From positions 1,840,501 to 1,904,500 of the forward strand of contig JBBCGG010000001.1 in assembly GCA_037200525.1 (NCBI GenBank): a stretch of DNA of 64,000 bases. The letters run 5' to 3'. Source of the DNA: Methylocella sp. (GTDB lineage Bacteria > Pseudomonadota > Alphaproteobacteria > Rhizobiales > Beijerinckiaceae). Position numbers and translations under genes: made by a program. The notes under the pieces were generated by a model. The model was not told the DNA's origin. It did not search any database and was given only the letters and a program-made list of their open reading frames with translations. How positions within the stretch are numbered: the first letter of the stretch is position 1; each line of letters begins with the position of its first letter. Positions 26,443-36,974 of the stretch are shown piece after piece.

Positions 26443-29400
26443 ATGCAAGACCAGAAATCGAAGGCTGATGCGGCGCAAAAGCCGCCCGCGGGCGAAGAGG
26501 GCCATCGCCCCGACTATTCCAAAAGCCTTTATCTGCCGCAGACGGAGTTTCCGATGCGCGGGGGGTTGCCGAAGAAGGAGCCGGAGCTGCTTGCCTATTG
26601 GCGCGAGATCGGGCTCTACGACCTCCTGCGCGGCGCGGCGCGGGGCAGGCCAAAGTTCATTCTGCATGATGGTCCGCCCTACGCCAATGGCAATATTCAC
26701 ATCGGCCATGCGCTGAACAAGATTTTGAAGGATCTCGTCACCCGCTCGCAGCAGATGCTCGGGAAAGACTCGAATTATGTGCCGGGCTGGGATTGCCACG
26801 GCCTGCCGATCGAATGGAAGATCGAGGAAAATTATCGTGCCAAGGGTCGGAACAAGGACGAGGTGCCGGTCGTCGAGTTTCGCCGCGAGTGCCGCGCCTT
26901 TGCCGCGCATTGGGTCGATATCCAGCGCGAGGAATTCAAGCGCCTCGGCGTCGGCGGCGATTGGGATCATCCTTATCTGACGATGACCTATCCCGCCGAA
27001 GCCCAGATCGCCCGCGAGATCATGAAATTCGCCGAGAACGGGACGCTCTATCGCGGCTCGAAACCGGTGATGTGGAGCGTCGTCGAAAAGACCGCGCTCG
27101 CTGAGGCGGAGGTCGAATACGAAGACCACGTCAGCGACACGGTTTATGTGGCGTTTCCGGTGGTCTCGGACGATGACAAACTGGCGGCCGCCCGCATCGT
27201 CATCTGGACGACGACGCCTTGGACCATCCCGGCAAATCGCGCGATCAGCTATTCGTCAAAGATCGCCTATGGCCTCTATCGCGTAACCGCCGCCCCGGAG
27301 GATAATTGGGCCAAGGTCGGCGCGACCTATCTGTTGGCCGACGCCCTCGCCGAGAGCGTCTTCAAGGCCGCCAGGGCGGAGGCGTTCGAGCGGCTTCGGG
27401 AAGCGCCTGCGGAAGAATTGCGCGGAATCACCGCGCGCCATCCATTAGCGGGAGTCGTCGCTGGTTATGAATTCGATATTCCGCTTTTCAATGGCGATCA
27501 TGTCACCGCCGACACCGGCACGGGCTTCGTCCATACCGCCCCCGGACATGGCCGCGATGACTTCGACATCTGGATGGCGCATGGCCGCGAACTTGCGGCG
27601 CGCGGAATCGAGACGCGCATTCCTTATACCGTCGACGCCGATGGTTTCCTGACGAAAGACGCCCCTGGTTTCGAAGGCCGCCGCGTCATCGACGACAAAG
27701 GCAACAAAGGCGACGCCAATGAGGCGGTCATCAAGGCGCTGATCGAGGCCGGCAATCTCGTCGCGCGCGGAAGGCTGAAACACCAATATCCGCATTCCTG
27801 GCGCTCGAAAAAGCCCCTCATCTTCCGCAACACGCCGCAATGGTTCATCGCGCTCGACAAGCCGATTCGGCAGGGCGGGGCGGGCAACGCCAGCCTACGC
27901 GAGATCGCCCTGCGCGAGATCGCTGTTACCAAATGGCATCCGGCGACGGGGGAAAACCGCATCACCGGCATGATCGCCAACCGGCCCGATTGGGTGGTCT
28001 CGCGCCAGCGCGCCTGGGGCGTGCCGATCGCCATCTTCGTCGACAAGGACAGCGGGCAGATCCTCAAGGACGCCAGGGTCAACCAGCGCATCGCCGACGC
28101 CTTTGAGCTGGAGGGCGCCGACGCCTGGTTTATGGAGGGCGCCGCGGCGCGCTTTCTGGGGCCGGACTACCAGCCGGAAAATTACGAAAAAGTCGACGAC
28201 GTTCTGGATGTCTGGTTCGATTCAGGCTCGACCCACGCCTTCACGCTGGATGATTCCAAGCGTTTCCCGGGCCTTTCCGGCATCCATCGCAAACGGGACG
28301 GCGGCAATGACGAGATCATGTATCTTGAAGGCTCGGATCAGCATCGCGGCTGGTTCCATTCCTCGCTGCTCGAATCCTGCGGCACGCGCGGCCGGGCGCC
28401 CTTCGACCTCGTTCTGACTCATGGCTTCGTTCTCGACGAGAAGGGCCAGAAAATGTCGAAATCCCTCGGCAACGTCACCGCGCCGCAGACCATCATCAAG
28501 GACGCCGGCGCCGATATTCTCCGCCTTTGGGTCGCCGCTTCGGATTATTCCGATGATCTGCGCATCGGCCCCGAAATTCTGAAAACCTTCGTCGAAACCT
28601 ACCGGAAGCTGCGCAATACGATCCGTTGGATGCTGGGTTCGCTCGCCCATTACGATCCGAACCAGAACGTCGGGCACTTGGGCATGGGCGAACTCGAGAA
28701 GCTGATGCTTCATCGCCTCGCGGAATTGCATGTCGAAATCGAGCAAGCCTACGCGGACTTCGACTATAAGCGCATCGTCGCGCGCCTATCCGGCTTCCTC
28801 AACACGGATCTTTCGGCGTTCTATTTCGATATCCGCAAGGATACGCTCTATTGCGAGCCGCCATCGAGCGAGAAACGCCGCGCCGCGCTGGAGGCGATCG
28901 AATGGATTTTCCGTTGCGTCACGCTCTGGCTTTCGCCAATCCTGGTCTTCACCTCCGAGGAAGCTTGGCTGTCGCATTATCCGGGCGCTATCTCGGTTCA
29001 TCTTGAAAGCTTTCCCAAGGTTTCGGCTTGCTGGCGGGATGGCGAGCTGGCCGCCAAATGGGAGAAAATCCGCCGCATCCGCGCCGTCGTCACGGGTGCG
29101 CTAGAGATCGAGCGGGCGCAGAAGGGGATCGGCTCTTCGCTCGAGGCGGCGCCGGAAGTCTTCATCGCCGATGAACCTTTGCGCGCGCTGCTCGATGACG
29201 TCGATTTCGCCGAAATCTGCATAACATCGGACATCGCGATCCGCGCGGGCGAGGGACCGGCGGAGGCGTTCCGGCTCGACGATGTTCCAGGCGTCGCCGT
29301 GGTCCCGCGCCTTGCGGAGGGACGAAAATGCGCGCGGTCGTGGAAGATTTCGACGCTGGTTGGCAGCGATCCTGAGTTTCCCGACGTTACGCCGCGCGAC

Positions 29401-29445
29401 GCAAACGCCTTGCGCGAACTGAAAGCTTTAGGCCTGTGGCAGTGA
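26443..29445 (+). CDS. ileS: Isoleucyl-tRNA synthetase
   Basis: The 1000-residue class I synthetase has the HIGH-type motif [12 protein letters not shown], the editing domain with [14 protein letters not shown] and [12 protein letters not shown], and the KMSKS loop [10 protein letters not shown], followed by the anticodon-binding alpha-helical domain. The frame is open upstream to a TTG at 26287, but ATG 26443 ([12 protein letters not shown]) fits the family length. The stop overlaps the lspA start by ten bases. Confidence 0.96.
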   Translation: MQDQKSKADAAQKPPAGEEGHRPDYSKSLYLPQTEFPMRGGLPKKEPELLAYWREIGLYDLLRGAARGRPKFILHDGPPYANGNIHIGHALNKILKDLVTRSQQMLGKDSNYVPGWDCHGLPIEWKIEENYRAKGRNKDEVPVVEFRRECRAFAAHWVDIQREEFKRLGVGGDWDHPYLTMTYPAEAQIAREIMKFAENGTLYRGSKPVMWSVVEKTALAEAEVEYEDHVSDTVYVAFPVVSDDDKLAAARIVIWTTTPWTIPANRAISYSSKIAYGLYRVTAAPEDNWAKVGATYLLADALAESVFKAARAEAFERLREAPAEELRGITARHPLAGVVAGYEFDIPLFNGDHVTADTGTGFVHTAPGHGRDDFDIWMAHGRELAARGIETRIPYTVDADGFLTKDAPGFEGRRVIDDKGNKGDANEAVIKALIEAGNLVARGRLKHQYPHSWRSKKPLIFRNTPQWFIALDKPIRQGGAGNASLREIALREIAVTKWHPATGENRITGMIANRPDWVVSRQRAWGVPIAIFVDKDSGQILKDARVNQRIADAFELEGADAWFMEGAAARFLGPDYQPENYEKVDDVLDVWFDSGSTHAFTLDDSKRFPGLSGIHRKRDGGNDEIMYLEGSDQHRGWFHSSLLESCGTRGRAPFDLVLTHGFVLDEKGQKMSKSLGNVTAPQTIIKDAGADILRLWVAASDYSDDLRIGPEILKTFVETYRKLRNTIRWMLGSLAHYDPNQNVGHLGMGELEKLMLHRLAELHVEIEQAYADFDYKRIVARLSGFLNTDLSAFYFDIRKDTLYCEPPSSEKRRAALEAIEWIFRCVTLWLSPILVFTSEEAWLSHYPGAISVHLESFPKVSACWRDGELAAKWEKIRRIRAVVTGALEIERAQKGIGSSLEAAPEVFIADEPLRALLDDVDFAEICITSDIAIRAGEGPAEAFRLDDVPGVAVVPRLAEGRKCARSWKISTLVGSDPEFPDVTPRDANALRELKALGLWQ

Positions 29446-29939
29446 CGCCGCGCGCTATCGGCGCCCTTGCCGCGGTCATCACGCTTGCCGCGGATCAGGC
29501 GAACAAGCTTTGGCTGATTTTCAATTATGGCATCGAAGCGCGGCAGCCGGTCGCGCTGACGCCCTTTTTCGATGTGATTTACGCTAAGAACCCCGGCATT
29601 TCCTATTCGCTTTTCAGGGCGCAAAGCGGTCTGGAGCGGTTCGGCTTGTTGGCTATAACCCTCGCTGCGACGATTTTCCTTGGCGTCTGGCTATGGCGCG
29701 CGAGAACGAGGTTCGTCGCCATGGCTCTCGGCCTTATCGTCGGGGGCGCGCTCGGCAATGCCTATGACCGCATGTCATATGGCTTTGTCGCTGATTTTTA
29801 TCATTTCCACGTCGGCTCATTCTCCTGGTATGTCTTCAATCTGGCCGATGTCGCGATTGTCGCCGGTGTCGGGCTGCTGCTTTACGATTCCGTCTTTTTG
29901 AGCGGGAAGGCCGAGCGGGGCAGCGTTCGTGGACAATAA
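29436..29939 (+). CDS. lspA: Lipoprotein signal peptidase (signal peptidase II)
   Basis: LspA removes signal peptides from prolipoproteins in the inner membrane. The 167-residue protein has four hydrophobic segments and both catalytic Asp motifs: GNAYDR (Asp111) and FNLADVAI (Asp138). It uses a GTG start inside the ileS end, so ileS and lspA are translationally coupled, a common arrangement. Confidence 0.95.
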   Translation: MAVTPRAIGALAAVITLAADQANKLWLIFNYGIEARQPVALTPFFDVIYAKNPGISYSLFRAQSGLERFGLLAITLAATIFLGVWLWRARTRFVAMALGLIVGGALGNAYDRMSYGFVADFYHFHVGSFSWYVFNLADVAIVAGVGLLLYDSVFLSGKAERGSVRGQ

Positions 29940-30047
29940 AGACTTTTTTTCCACCTTTGCCGCTAAAATGCCCTTAACGCGCCTAAGAATGGCGTTCGAC
30001 GGAATGCCGCGTCCGCCCTGCGGCGGCGCACAGAGGATGGTTTGAGG

Positions 30048-30764
30048 ATGAACGTGATGATCTTCGACTGGGTTAAGCTCCGCGCCCGCAACGCAATTAT
30101 GGCCGTTGGCGCTTTCCATTTCCTCGCGGTCTTGCTTATTTCCGGCATGATCGGCGCTTCGCCGGCGAGGGCTCAGGCCTCGCAGGAAGACGGCAATCCG
30201 CTGAATTCGGTCCTCGGCTTCGTCGGCGTGCAATTCGACAAGGACAAGGACCAGATCGATTATCGCGCCAGGGCGCCGATTGTCGTACCGCCGCATCTTG
30301 AACTTCCAAAGCCGAAAGAAGTGACGCATGACGCGTCGTGGCCGAATGACCCGGACGCCTCCGAACGCCGCCACGCCGCCGCCGCCAAACTGACCCCCGC
30401 GCCGCAGTTGACGCCGCAAGCTCGCGCCGAACTTTCTCCGGCGGAGTTGCAGGCCAGCAGCCGCACCGATCTTCCATCCGAGACCCCCGACGATTGTCAA
30501 GGCGGCGTTGGGACCCCGATTTGTCTTTCTGCGCCTGTGAAAATGTTCCAAAAGGCGGTCGATGGGATTCCTTTCGTCGGCAAGAAGGAGGCCGACGCGC
30601 CTTTGCCGACCGAGGAGCCGCGCCGCACTTATTTGACCGAGCCGCCGGGCGGGTATCGGAAGCCAACGGCCGCAACCACCGCGAAAATAGATCCGCCTAA
30701 AATAGATCCGCCTAAGGAACAGCCTGCCGCCGCGGATGCGGGAGCCTCTGTGCGGTCGCAGTAG
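30048..30764 (+). CDS. Proline-rich secreted protein of unknown function
   Basis: The protein of about 238 residues starts MNVMIFDW (ATG 30048; a TTG at 30042 is also possible). A long N-terminal hydrophobic run ends SPARAQA, a Sec signal peptide or membrane anchor. The mature part is polar and rich in Pro and Ala, with one pair of Cys (DDCQGGVGTPICL) that could form a disulfide. Near the C-terminus a KIDPP unit is tandemly duplicated. No family is recognised; it lies between lspA and two M16 peptidases. Confidence 0.75.
   Translation: MNVMIFDWVKLRARNAIMAVGAFHFLAVLLISGMIGASPARAQASQEDGNPLNSVLGFVGVQFDKDKDQIDYRARAPIVVPPHLELPKPKEVTHDASWPNDPDASERRHAAAAKLTPAPQLTPQARAELSPAELQASSRTDLPSETPDDCQGGVGTPICLSAPVKMFQKAVDGIPFVGKKEADAPLPTEEPRRTYLTEPPGGYRKPTAATTAKIDPPKIDPPKEQPAAADAGASVRSQ
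30684..30713 (+). repeat. 15-bp tandem duplication within the Pro-rich secreted protein gene
   Basis: The unit aaaatagatccgcct occurs twice in direct succession, coding KIDPP twice. The in-frame length suggests slippage-driven variation in this C-terminal tail. Confidence 0.8.
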
Positions 30765-30797
30765 CATAAAACATCAGCCGATAATTAATTTTACCGT

Positions 30798-30822
30798 GAG
30801 CGCGGCGGGAGCAGCCGCGCTC
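30798..30822. other. Strong hairpin between the secreted protein and M16 peptidase genes
   Basis: GAGCGCGGC and GCCGCGCTC form a perfect nine-base stem around a seven-base loop. No T tract follows on the plus strand, so it is not a classical terminator; it may be an RNA stability element. Confidence 0.4.
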
Positions 30823-30947
30823 GCGCGGGAAGCCGTGCAGGCGGAGCGCGACGCGCCAAAACCTCGGCTTGACCTTGCGAAAAACTCGCACCCTTTCTAC
30901 GTTCTGTCCTGTATTCGGACGAATCCTTATGGAAAGCGGTGGATTGG

Positions 30948-32318
30948 ATGTCTTTTGGTCAACCCGTGGCGGCGCCTATCGCCGCATCCCTGACCCCTTC
31001 CGCACTCGCGCCCGCCAAGCCGGGCGGTCCAGCCATCACCGAAGCCAAACTGGACAATGGCCTCGACATAGTCGTGATCCCCGACCATCGCGCTCCGGTG
31101 GTGACCCATATGGTATGGTATCGCAACGGGTCGGCCGATGATCCATTGGGCAAGTCCGGCATCGCGCATTTTCTTGAGCATTTGATGTTCAAGGGCACCA
31201 AAACGCACCCGCAAGGACAATTCTCCGAACTGGTCGCCGATTTCGGCGGCCAGGAGAATGCCTTCACCTCGAACGATTACACCGCTTATTTCCAGCGCGC
31301 CGCCAAGGATCACCTCGCCGTCTGCATGGAATATGAGGCCGACCGGATGAAGAATCTGGTCTTGACGGACGAGATTGTAGCCCCCGAACGCGATGTCGTT
31401 CTCGAAGAGCGGCGGATGCGCACCGATTCCGACCCCTCGGATTTATTGAATGAGGCTGTTCAGGCGGCGCTCTACACGCAGCATCCTTACGGCAAACCGA
31501 TCATCGGCTGGAGCCACGAGATCGAGGGCCTCGATCGGGCGGACGCGCTCGCCTATTATGATCGCTTCTATACGCCTGAAAACGCGATCCTGGTCGTTGC
31601 CGGCGATGTCGAGGCGACCGATGTCATAGCTTTGGCGCAAAAGACCTACGGCCCGATAGCAGCGCGCGGCGAGCCGCCGAAGAGGGTGCGTCCGCGCGAA
31701 CCGCAGCCTCGTGCGCATCGCTTGGTGACGCTGGCGGACGAGAAGGTCGAGCAGCCCTCGCATCAGAGCGTCTTCCTTGTGCCGTCCTATCGCACCGCCG
31801 CTCCGGGCGAGGGCGAGGCCCTCGACGTGCTCGGCCATCTTTTGGGCGGAGGACAGACGAGCCTGTTGTTCAAGTCTCTCGTCATGAACGACAAAATCGC
31901 AGTTGCGGCGGGCGCGCATTATCAAGGCACGGCGGTCGATGACACGCGCTTTTATGTCTTTGCGGTGCCGGCCCCTGGCGTCTCGCTTGAGCGTCTCGAC
32001 GCCGCGATCGACGCGGTCATCGCCGGCGTCGTCGCCAATGGCGTCGATGAAGCTGATTTTCTGCGGGCCAAAACGCGGCTCGTCGCCGATGCGATTTATG
32101 CGCAGGATAATCAGGCGACCTTGGCGCGTTGGTATGGCGCCTCGCTCGCCACGGGGTTGAAACTCGCGGATGTTGCGGAGTGGCCGGCGCGAATCGAGGC
32201 GGTGACCCTTGAGGATGTGAAGAAGGCGGCGCTCTGGCTCGACAAAAGACGCAGCGTGACCGGCTTCCTTCTGCCCGCCGCGAACGGCGAGAGCGAGATT
32301 GTCGAGACGACCGCATGA
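30948..32318 (+). CDS. M16 family zinc metallopeptidase, catalytic subunit
   Basis: The protein of about 456 residues has the inverted zinc motif HFLEH (His74, Glu77, His78) and a downstream conserved Glu region (VVLEERRMRTDS), as in processing-peptidase-like M16B enzymes. No clear signal peptide is present from this start; a GTG at 30939 is an alternative. It is followed by a second M16 protein lacking the zinc site, so the two probably act as a heterodimer. Confidence 0.9.
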   Translation: MSFGQPVAAPIAASLTPSALAPAKPGGPAITEAKLDNGLDIVVIPDHRAPVVTHMVWYRNGSADDPLGKSGIAHFLEHLMFKGTKTHPQGQFSELVADFGGQENAFTSNDYTAYFQRAAKDHLAVCMEYEADRMKNLVLTDEIVAPERDVVLEERRMRTDSDPSDLLNEAVQAALYTQHPYGKPIIGWSHEIEGLDRADALAYYDRFYTPENAILVVAGDVEATDVIALAQKTYGPIAARGEPPKRVRPREPQPRAHRLVTLADEKVEQPSHQSVFLVPSYRTAAPGEGEALDVLGHLLGGGQTSLLFKSLVMNDKIAVAAGAHYQGTAVDDTRFYVFAVPAPGVSLERLDAAIDAVIAGVVANGVDEADFLRAKTRLVADAIYAQDNQATLARWYGASLATGLKLADVAEWPARIEAVTLEDVKKAALWLDKRRSVTGFLLPAANGESEIVETTA

Positions 32319-32425
32319 TTTCCGAAAAGTCCCTGACTTCTCGCATCGATGATGCGTCGATTGAAAGCTAGCGTTTTATTCCGTCACGGAGATTTCCGCG
32401 ACGCGGCCTTTTGGATGCGAAAAAA

Positions 32426-33706
32426 ATGACCGCACTTGCAAGCACAGAAAGCCTATCCCGCGCCGCGTCCGTGCAAAAAGTCCTCACGAAAGGCGGCATC
32501 GAGGCCTGGCTCGTCGAGGATTACGCGGTGCCTCTCGTCGCCGTCGAATTCGCTTTCAAGGGCGGTGCCTCGCAGGACCCTGTCGGCAAGCCGGGGGTTG
32601 CGACCCTCCTCGCCGGTCTGCTCGACGAAGGGGCCGGGTCCTATGATTCCGAGGGTTTTCATCGGGCGCTCGATGAAGACGCAATCGAACTGTCTTTTTC
32701 CGCCGATCGCGATGTTTTGAGCGGCCGGCTGCAGACGCTGTCGCGCAATACCGCCCGGGCGTTCTCCCTGCTCCGGTTCGCGGTGCAGGAGGCGCGGCTC
32801 GACGCCGAGCCGTTCGAGCGGGTGGTGAGCCAGATCGTGGCAAGCCTCAAGCGCGAGGCGAACGAACCAGATTACGTCGCGAGCCGCACCTTTCGCGCCA
32901 AGTCATTCCCGGATCACCCCTATGGCCGGCCCGTGCGCGGCGATCTTTCGAGCCTGCCCGCATTGACGAGAGCCGATCTCATCGAGATGCGCAGAGCCGT
33001 CTTCGCGCGCGATGCGCTGAGGATCGCCGTCGTCGGCGCCATCGACGCCGCGACGCTCGCGCAGCATCTTGATGACGCATTCGGCGCTCTGCCCGAAAAA
33101 TCCAGTCTCGCTGTAGTCGCCGATGTTGCGTTTTCCGGCGAGGGAGAGCGCTTTGTCGTCGACATCGACGTGCCGCAATCGACGATCCGTTTCGGGCGGC
33201 AGGGGCTACCGCGCAAGGACCCCGATTTCATCGCGGGAACCGTCGTCAATCATATTCTCGGCGGCGGGGTGTTCTCGGCACGACTCTTCCGCGAAGTGCG
33301 GGAGAAACGGGGCCTTGCCTATTCGGTCTATTCGCAGCTCGTGACTTACGATCACGCCGCCGTGCTGATGGGAGGCACCTCGACCAAAAACGAACGCGCC
33401 GCCGAATCGATGGGGGTGATCGAGGCCGAAATCGCGAGCCTCGCAAACCTCGGGCCGACCGAGGAGGAGCTGAGCAAGGCCAAGAACTATCTGATCGGCT
33501 CTTATGCGCTGCGCTTTGACACCTCGACGAAGATCGCGAGCCAGCTCGCCCATCTGCAACTCGAAGGATTCGGCGTCGACTATCTTGACGAGCGCAATAG
33601 ATTGATCGCGGCGGTGACCTTGGAGGACGCCAAACGCGCCGCCAAGCGCGTGTTCGGGGACGCCAAGCTGCTGGTCGCGGTCGCCGGCCGTCCGGAAGGG
33701 ATGTGA
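32426..33706 (+). CDS. M16 family peptidase-like protein lacking the zinc motif
   Basis: The 426-residue protein has the M16 fold but at the catalytic position reads PGVATLLAGLLDEGAG instead of HXXEH, so it cannot bind zinc in the usual way. The C-terminal VREKRGLAYSVYS, which contacts substrate in M16 proteins, is intact, as expected for the non-catalytic partner of an M16B pair. The start could also be TTG 32411. The gap from the first peptidase is about 107 bases. Confidence 0.88.
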   Translation: MTALASTESLSRAASVQKVLTKGGIEAWLVEDYAVPLVAVEFAFKGGASQDPVGKPGVATLLAGLLDEGAGSYDSEGFHRALDEDAIELSFSADRDVLSGRLQTLSRNTARAFSLLRFAVQEARLDAEPFERVVSQIVASLKREANEPDYVASRTFRAKSFPDHPYGRPVRGDLSSLPALTRADLIEMRRAVFARDALRIAVVGAIDAATLAQHLDDAFGALPEKSSLAVVADVAFSGEGERFVVDIDVPQSTIRFGRQGLPRKDPDFIAGTVVNHILGGGVFSARLFREVREKRGLAYSVYSQLVTYDHAAVLMGGTSTKNERAAESMGVIEAEIASLANLGPTEEELSKAKNYLIGSYALRFDTSTKIASQLAHLQLEGFGVDYLDERNRLIAAVTLEDAKRAAKRVFGDAKLLVAVAGRPEGM

Positions 33707-33964
33707 GGCGGACGCCTTCGGGCGCGAAATCTCCTCCGCAGATCCGCGAGCGCTCTCGCTGGCGCGCAACCTAATTCCGGCTGGCGCGGGTTAGACTCTG
33801 CGACGAAACAAGTGAGTTGTGCGGTTTGGCGATTGACGCAAGCTGCGCGCTGTACTCCACAATTCATCGCTAGGTGCGTATCCCGCAGCAGAATAGTCAC
33901 TCATGCCTCGAGACGGCCGCCTCAAAGCCTGCTCGAGATGAGGGGTAGTGAAAGCAAGAGCGCC

Positions 33965-35803
33965 ATGCCGATTCGCCGTCTTGATCCTGTGCTTGTCGAT
34001 CGCATTGCGGCCGGCGAGGTTGTCGAGCGGCCGGCTTCCGCTTTGAAGGAGCTGGTCGAAAATGCGCTCGACGCCGGGGCGACGCGCATCGATATCGCGA
34101 TCGAGGCGGGCGGCCGGAAATTGATCCGCGTCATCGATAATGGCTCCGGCATGTCGGCGGAAGATCTCGATCTCGCCGTCGAGCGCCATGCGACATCGAA
34201 ACTTCCCGATGGCGATCTCTCGGCCATCGCGACCTTGGGCTTTCGCGGCGAAGCGCTGCCTTCGATTGGCTCGATCGCCACGCTCGAGATTTTTTCGCGG
34301 CCGGCGGGCGCGCGAGAAGGCGCCAGAATTCGCGTGGATCAGGGGCTGAAGAGGCCCGTCGCGCCGGCCGCCCAGCCGCAAGGCACGCGCATAGAAGTGC
34401 GCGATCTCTTCGCGGCGACGCCGGCGCGGCTCAAATTTCTGAAAAGCGATCGCGCCGAGGCGCGCGCCGCCGCCGATGTCGTCGAGAGGCTGGCCATGGC
34501 CCATCCGGGCGTGCGCTTCAGCTTTGCCGGCGCGGATGCCGCAGGCTTCGACCTTGCGGCTTGCGGCAATGGGGAGGATGGCCTGTTGACGCGCCTGTCG
34601 GCCATTGTCGGCCCCGAGTTTCGCCCCAATGCGCTGCAGGTCGAAGCCGAGCGCGAAGGTTTCGGGCTCGAAGGCTTCGCCGGACTGCCGACCTGGCATC
34701 GCGCCAACGCCTCCGCGCAATATCTCTTCGTCAATGGGCGCCCCGTGCGCGACAAGCTTCTGGTTGGCGCGGTCCGCGCCGCTTATATGGATTTTGTGCC
34801 TTCCGGCCGTCATCCGGCGCTGGCGCTGTTTCTGACCTGCGACCCGCATCAGGTTGACGTTAATGTCCATCCGGCCAAAGCCGAAGTGCGGTTTCGCGAT
34901 GGCGGCCTCGTCCGCGGCCTCATCATCGGCGCGTTGAAACAGACTTTGCAGGCGGCGATGCACCGCGCTACCCCCGCCAATGGCGCGGCGACGCTTGATG
35001 CGCTGGCGCGTCGCGTCGCGCCTTTCTCCGCCTCCGCCTCCTATCCGACATATCGCGCTCCGCCGCAGGCGAACTGGGATTGGCGTCAATCGCCCGCCGC
35101 TCCATCGATGTCTCACAGCGGTTTCGCCGAGTCAGCGCCGCCGGCGTTCGATACGCTCGCCGGCGGCGTCTCCTTCGATGCGCGCGCGCATGAAGAACCG
35201 CCCTCGCGAGAAAACAGCGAAGCGCCGCTTGGGGCTGCACGGGCGCAAATTCACGAAACCTATATTGTCGCGCAGACTGTCGATGGCATCGTCATCGTCG
35301 ATCAGCATGCCGCGCATGAACGTCTCGTTTACGAGCGCCTGAAGGCTGCGCGCGCCGATAAAGCCATCGAGCGTCAGGCGCTGCTTGTCCCGGTGATTGT
35401 CGAAATGGCGCAGAGCGAGGTTGAGCGCGTCAAGGACGCGGCCTCGCTGCTCGCCGAATTTGGCCTCGTCATCGAGCCTTTCGGGCCTGGAGCGATCGCA
35501 GTCAGCGAAATGCCGGCTTTGCTCAAAAGCGCCGATGCGACGCGCCTTGTGCGCGATCTCGCCGCCGCGCTCAGCGAGGATGACTCCAGCGTCGCCTCGC
35601 TGGAAAAGCGGCTTGACCATGTGCTCGCGACAATGGCCTGCCATCATTCGGTGCGCGCCGGCCGTCATCTGCGCACGGAGGAAATGAATGCGCTGCTCCG
35701 CGAAATGGAGCGAACGCCCGGCTCCGGCCAGTGCAATCACGGCCGTCCGACCTATGTCGAATTAAAGCTCTCCGACGTCGAAAGGCTATTTGGCCGCAGG
35801 TGA
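33965..35803 (+). CDS. mutL: DNA mismatch repair protein MutL
   Basis: MutL couples MutS mismatch recognition to downstream repair. From ATG 33965 the protein is 612 residues: a GHKL ATPase N-terminus with RIAAGEVVERPASALKELVENALDAGA and DNGSGM, GFRGEALPSI, then GTRIEVRDLF. A linker rich in Pro, Ala and Ser follows, and then a C-terminal dimerisation domain with IVDQHAAHERLVYERLK and CNHGRPTY. The DQHA...E pattern and the CNHGRP segment are compatible with an endonuclease-type MutL. The open frame extends upstream to 33812, but this start matches the family. Its last 18 bases overlap a convergent gene. Confidence 0.95.
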   Translation: MPIRRLDPVLVDRIAAGEVVERPASALKELVENALDAGATRIDIAIEAGGRKLIRVIDNGSGMSAEDLDLAVERHATSKLPDGDLSAIATLGFRGEALPSIGSIATLEIFSRPAGAREGARIRVDQGLKRPVAPAAQPQGTRIEVRDLFAATPARLKFLKSDRAEARAAADVVERLAMAHPGVRFSFAGADAAGFDLAACGNGEDGLLTRLSAIVGPEFRPNALQVEAEREGFGLEGFAGLPTWHRANASAQYLFVNGRPVRDKLLVGAVRAAYMDFVPSGRHPALALFLTCDPHQVDVNVHPAKAEVRFRDGGLVRGLIIGALKQTLQAAMHRATPANGAATLDALARRVAPFSASASYPTYRAPPQANWDWRQSPAAPSMSHSGFAESAPPAFDTLAGGVSFDARAHEEPPSRENSEAPLGAARAQIHETYIVAQTVDGIVIVDQHAAHERLVYERLKAARADKAIERQALLVPVIVEMAQSEVERVKDAASLLAEFGLVIEPFGPGAIAVSEMPALLKSADATRLVRDLAAALSEDDSSVASLEKRLDHVLATMACHHSVRAGRHLRTEEMNALLREMERTPGSGQCNHGRPTYVELKLSDVERLFGRR

Positions 35804-36814
35804 GGCTGGCCCCGCTTCAGGCGCGCCCGGCAGATAGTCGAACTTCAACAAAGGCCGCAGCATCTCCGCCGGGAAATCGCATTGATAAGATCCTTCGACA
35901 TAGGCGCCGAGCGCATAGGGGTCGAACGTCACTTCCGCGGCGTTTGCCGAGATCGTCCATCGCGTCAGATCGCTAACGCTGTTTTCGATCTTCTTCTTCT
36001 GGTCCTCGGCGCTTATGACGTCGAACGGCGCATCCGGTATTTTCTCATGCTTCTGCTGCTTGATTTGATCGAGGCACGAAGCGACGAATTTTTCTTGCGC
36101 GCCCGGCTCGAACAGATCTGAAAAATGCAGCTCTTTTCCGGTCTCCATGTCGATCGCAAAGTTCGACGTGCTCGAATTGCCGTGCGCGCCGCCGGAAAAA
36201 TCATAAAGTTCGACGTGGGCCGAGGCGAATTTCGGCGAGACGAATGGCGCCGTCACATCGAGTTGGTAGGAATAGACCATGTTCCGCTGGATGTCGCTTT
36301 GCTTGCTGGCGGGAACCTCCTTCAAAAGATCGTCGACCTTGGCGTTGAATAGCTTTTCGCCGGGAAGATTCGGATCTGCGAATTTGACCGCATTGACGTC
36401 GATGTCATATTCGTTCGGCTTGCCGACATGCTGGACCAGCACGGGAACGAGCCTTTGCCCCGTTCCCGGCCCGCTCTGCGGTTCGCCTTGCAGAAAGGCG
36501 CGCCTCTCCTGCGCCTCCTTGGCGATGCATGAGGCGATGGCGCCATCTCCCTCTCGGCTCCCGCAAATATAGCCGCGGCGTTTCAGCCATCGTCTCTGCG
36601 ACGTCACAAGCGTGGCTTTCTCGGTCGGCGAAAACGAAAGCGCCAGCGCATTATAGGCTTTGGTCATGGCCTCATCTGCGGCGCTCGCCGCCGGATCGGC
36701 GCAGATTGCTTTCTCTTCGGCTGTTTTGGCTGCTGCGCAATCGAGCGCCACGGCCGGAAACGTGGCGAGCGCGCCTGCTATGAAGGCGGCGGCAAACTCA
36801 AACCTTATGTGCAT
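35786..36814 (-). CDS. Secreted LprI-like plus DUF3298 (RsiV-like) domain protein
   Basis: The 342-residue protein has a signal peptide (cut after AVA near residue 23). An LprI-like lysozyme-inhibitor domain follows (DCAAAKTAEEKAICADP, with conserved Cys, about residues 25-105), then a DUF3298/DUF4163 domain as in RsiV and PdaC (VELYDFSGGAHGNSSTSNFAIDMETGKELHFSDLF). LprI and RsiV domains both interact with lysozyme in other bacteria, so an envelope or lysozyme-defence role is plausible. The 3' end overlaps convergent mutL by 18 bases. Confidence 0.8.
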   Translation of the reverse strand: MHIRFEFAAAFIAGALATFPAVALDCAAAKTAEEKAICADPAASAADEAMTKAYNALALSFSPTEKATLVTSQRRWLKRRGYICGSREGDGAIASCIAKEAQERRAFLQGEPQSGPGTGQRLVPVLVQHVGKPNEYDIDVNAVKFADPNLPGEKLFNAKVDDLLKEVPASKQSDIQRNMVYSYQLDVTAPFVSPKFASAHVELYDFSGGAHGNSSTSNFAIDMETGKELHFSDLFEPGAQEKFVASCLDQIKQQKHEKIPDAPFDVISAEDQKKKIENSVSDLTRWTISANAAEVTFDPYALGAYVEGSYQCDFPAEMLRPLLKFDYLPGAPEAGPASPAAK

Positions 36815-36974
36815 TGGGGCGGCCTCGCTCGACGAATCGCATGAAGATAGCGTGGAATAGACCCGAAATCTTGGCCAGCGCTGACAAAACTTGAAATTGG
36901 CGGCGCTTGAAATGATAAGGAGGCTGCGTCCGGCTCATTCCGGCGCTGGCGCGGATAAGGAATTGCGGCGCGGC

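Noticed and set aside
33791-35116. 441-codon minus-strand frame
   Set aside because: Antisense to mutL; no recognisable domains.
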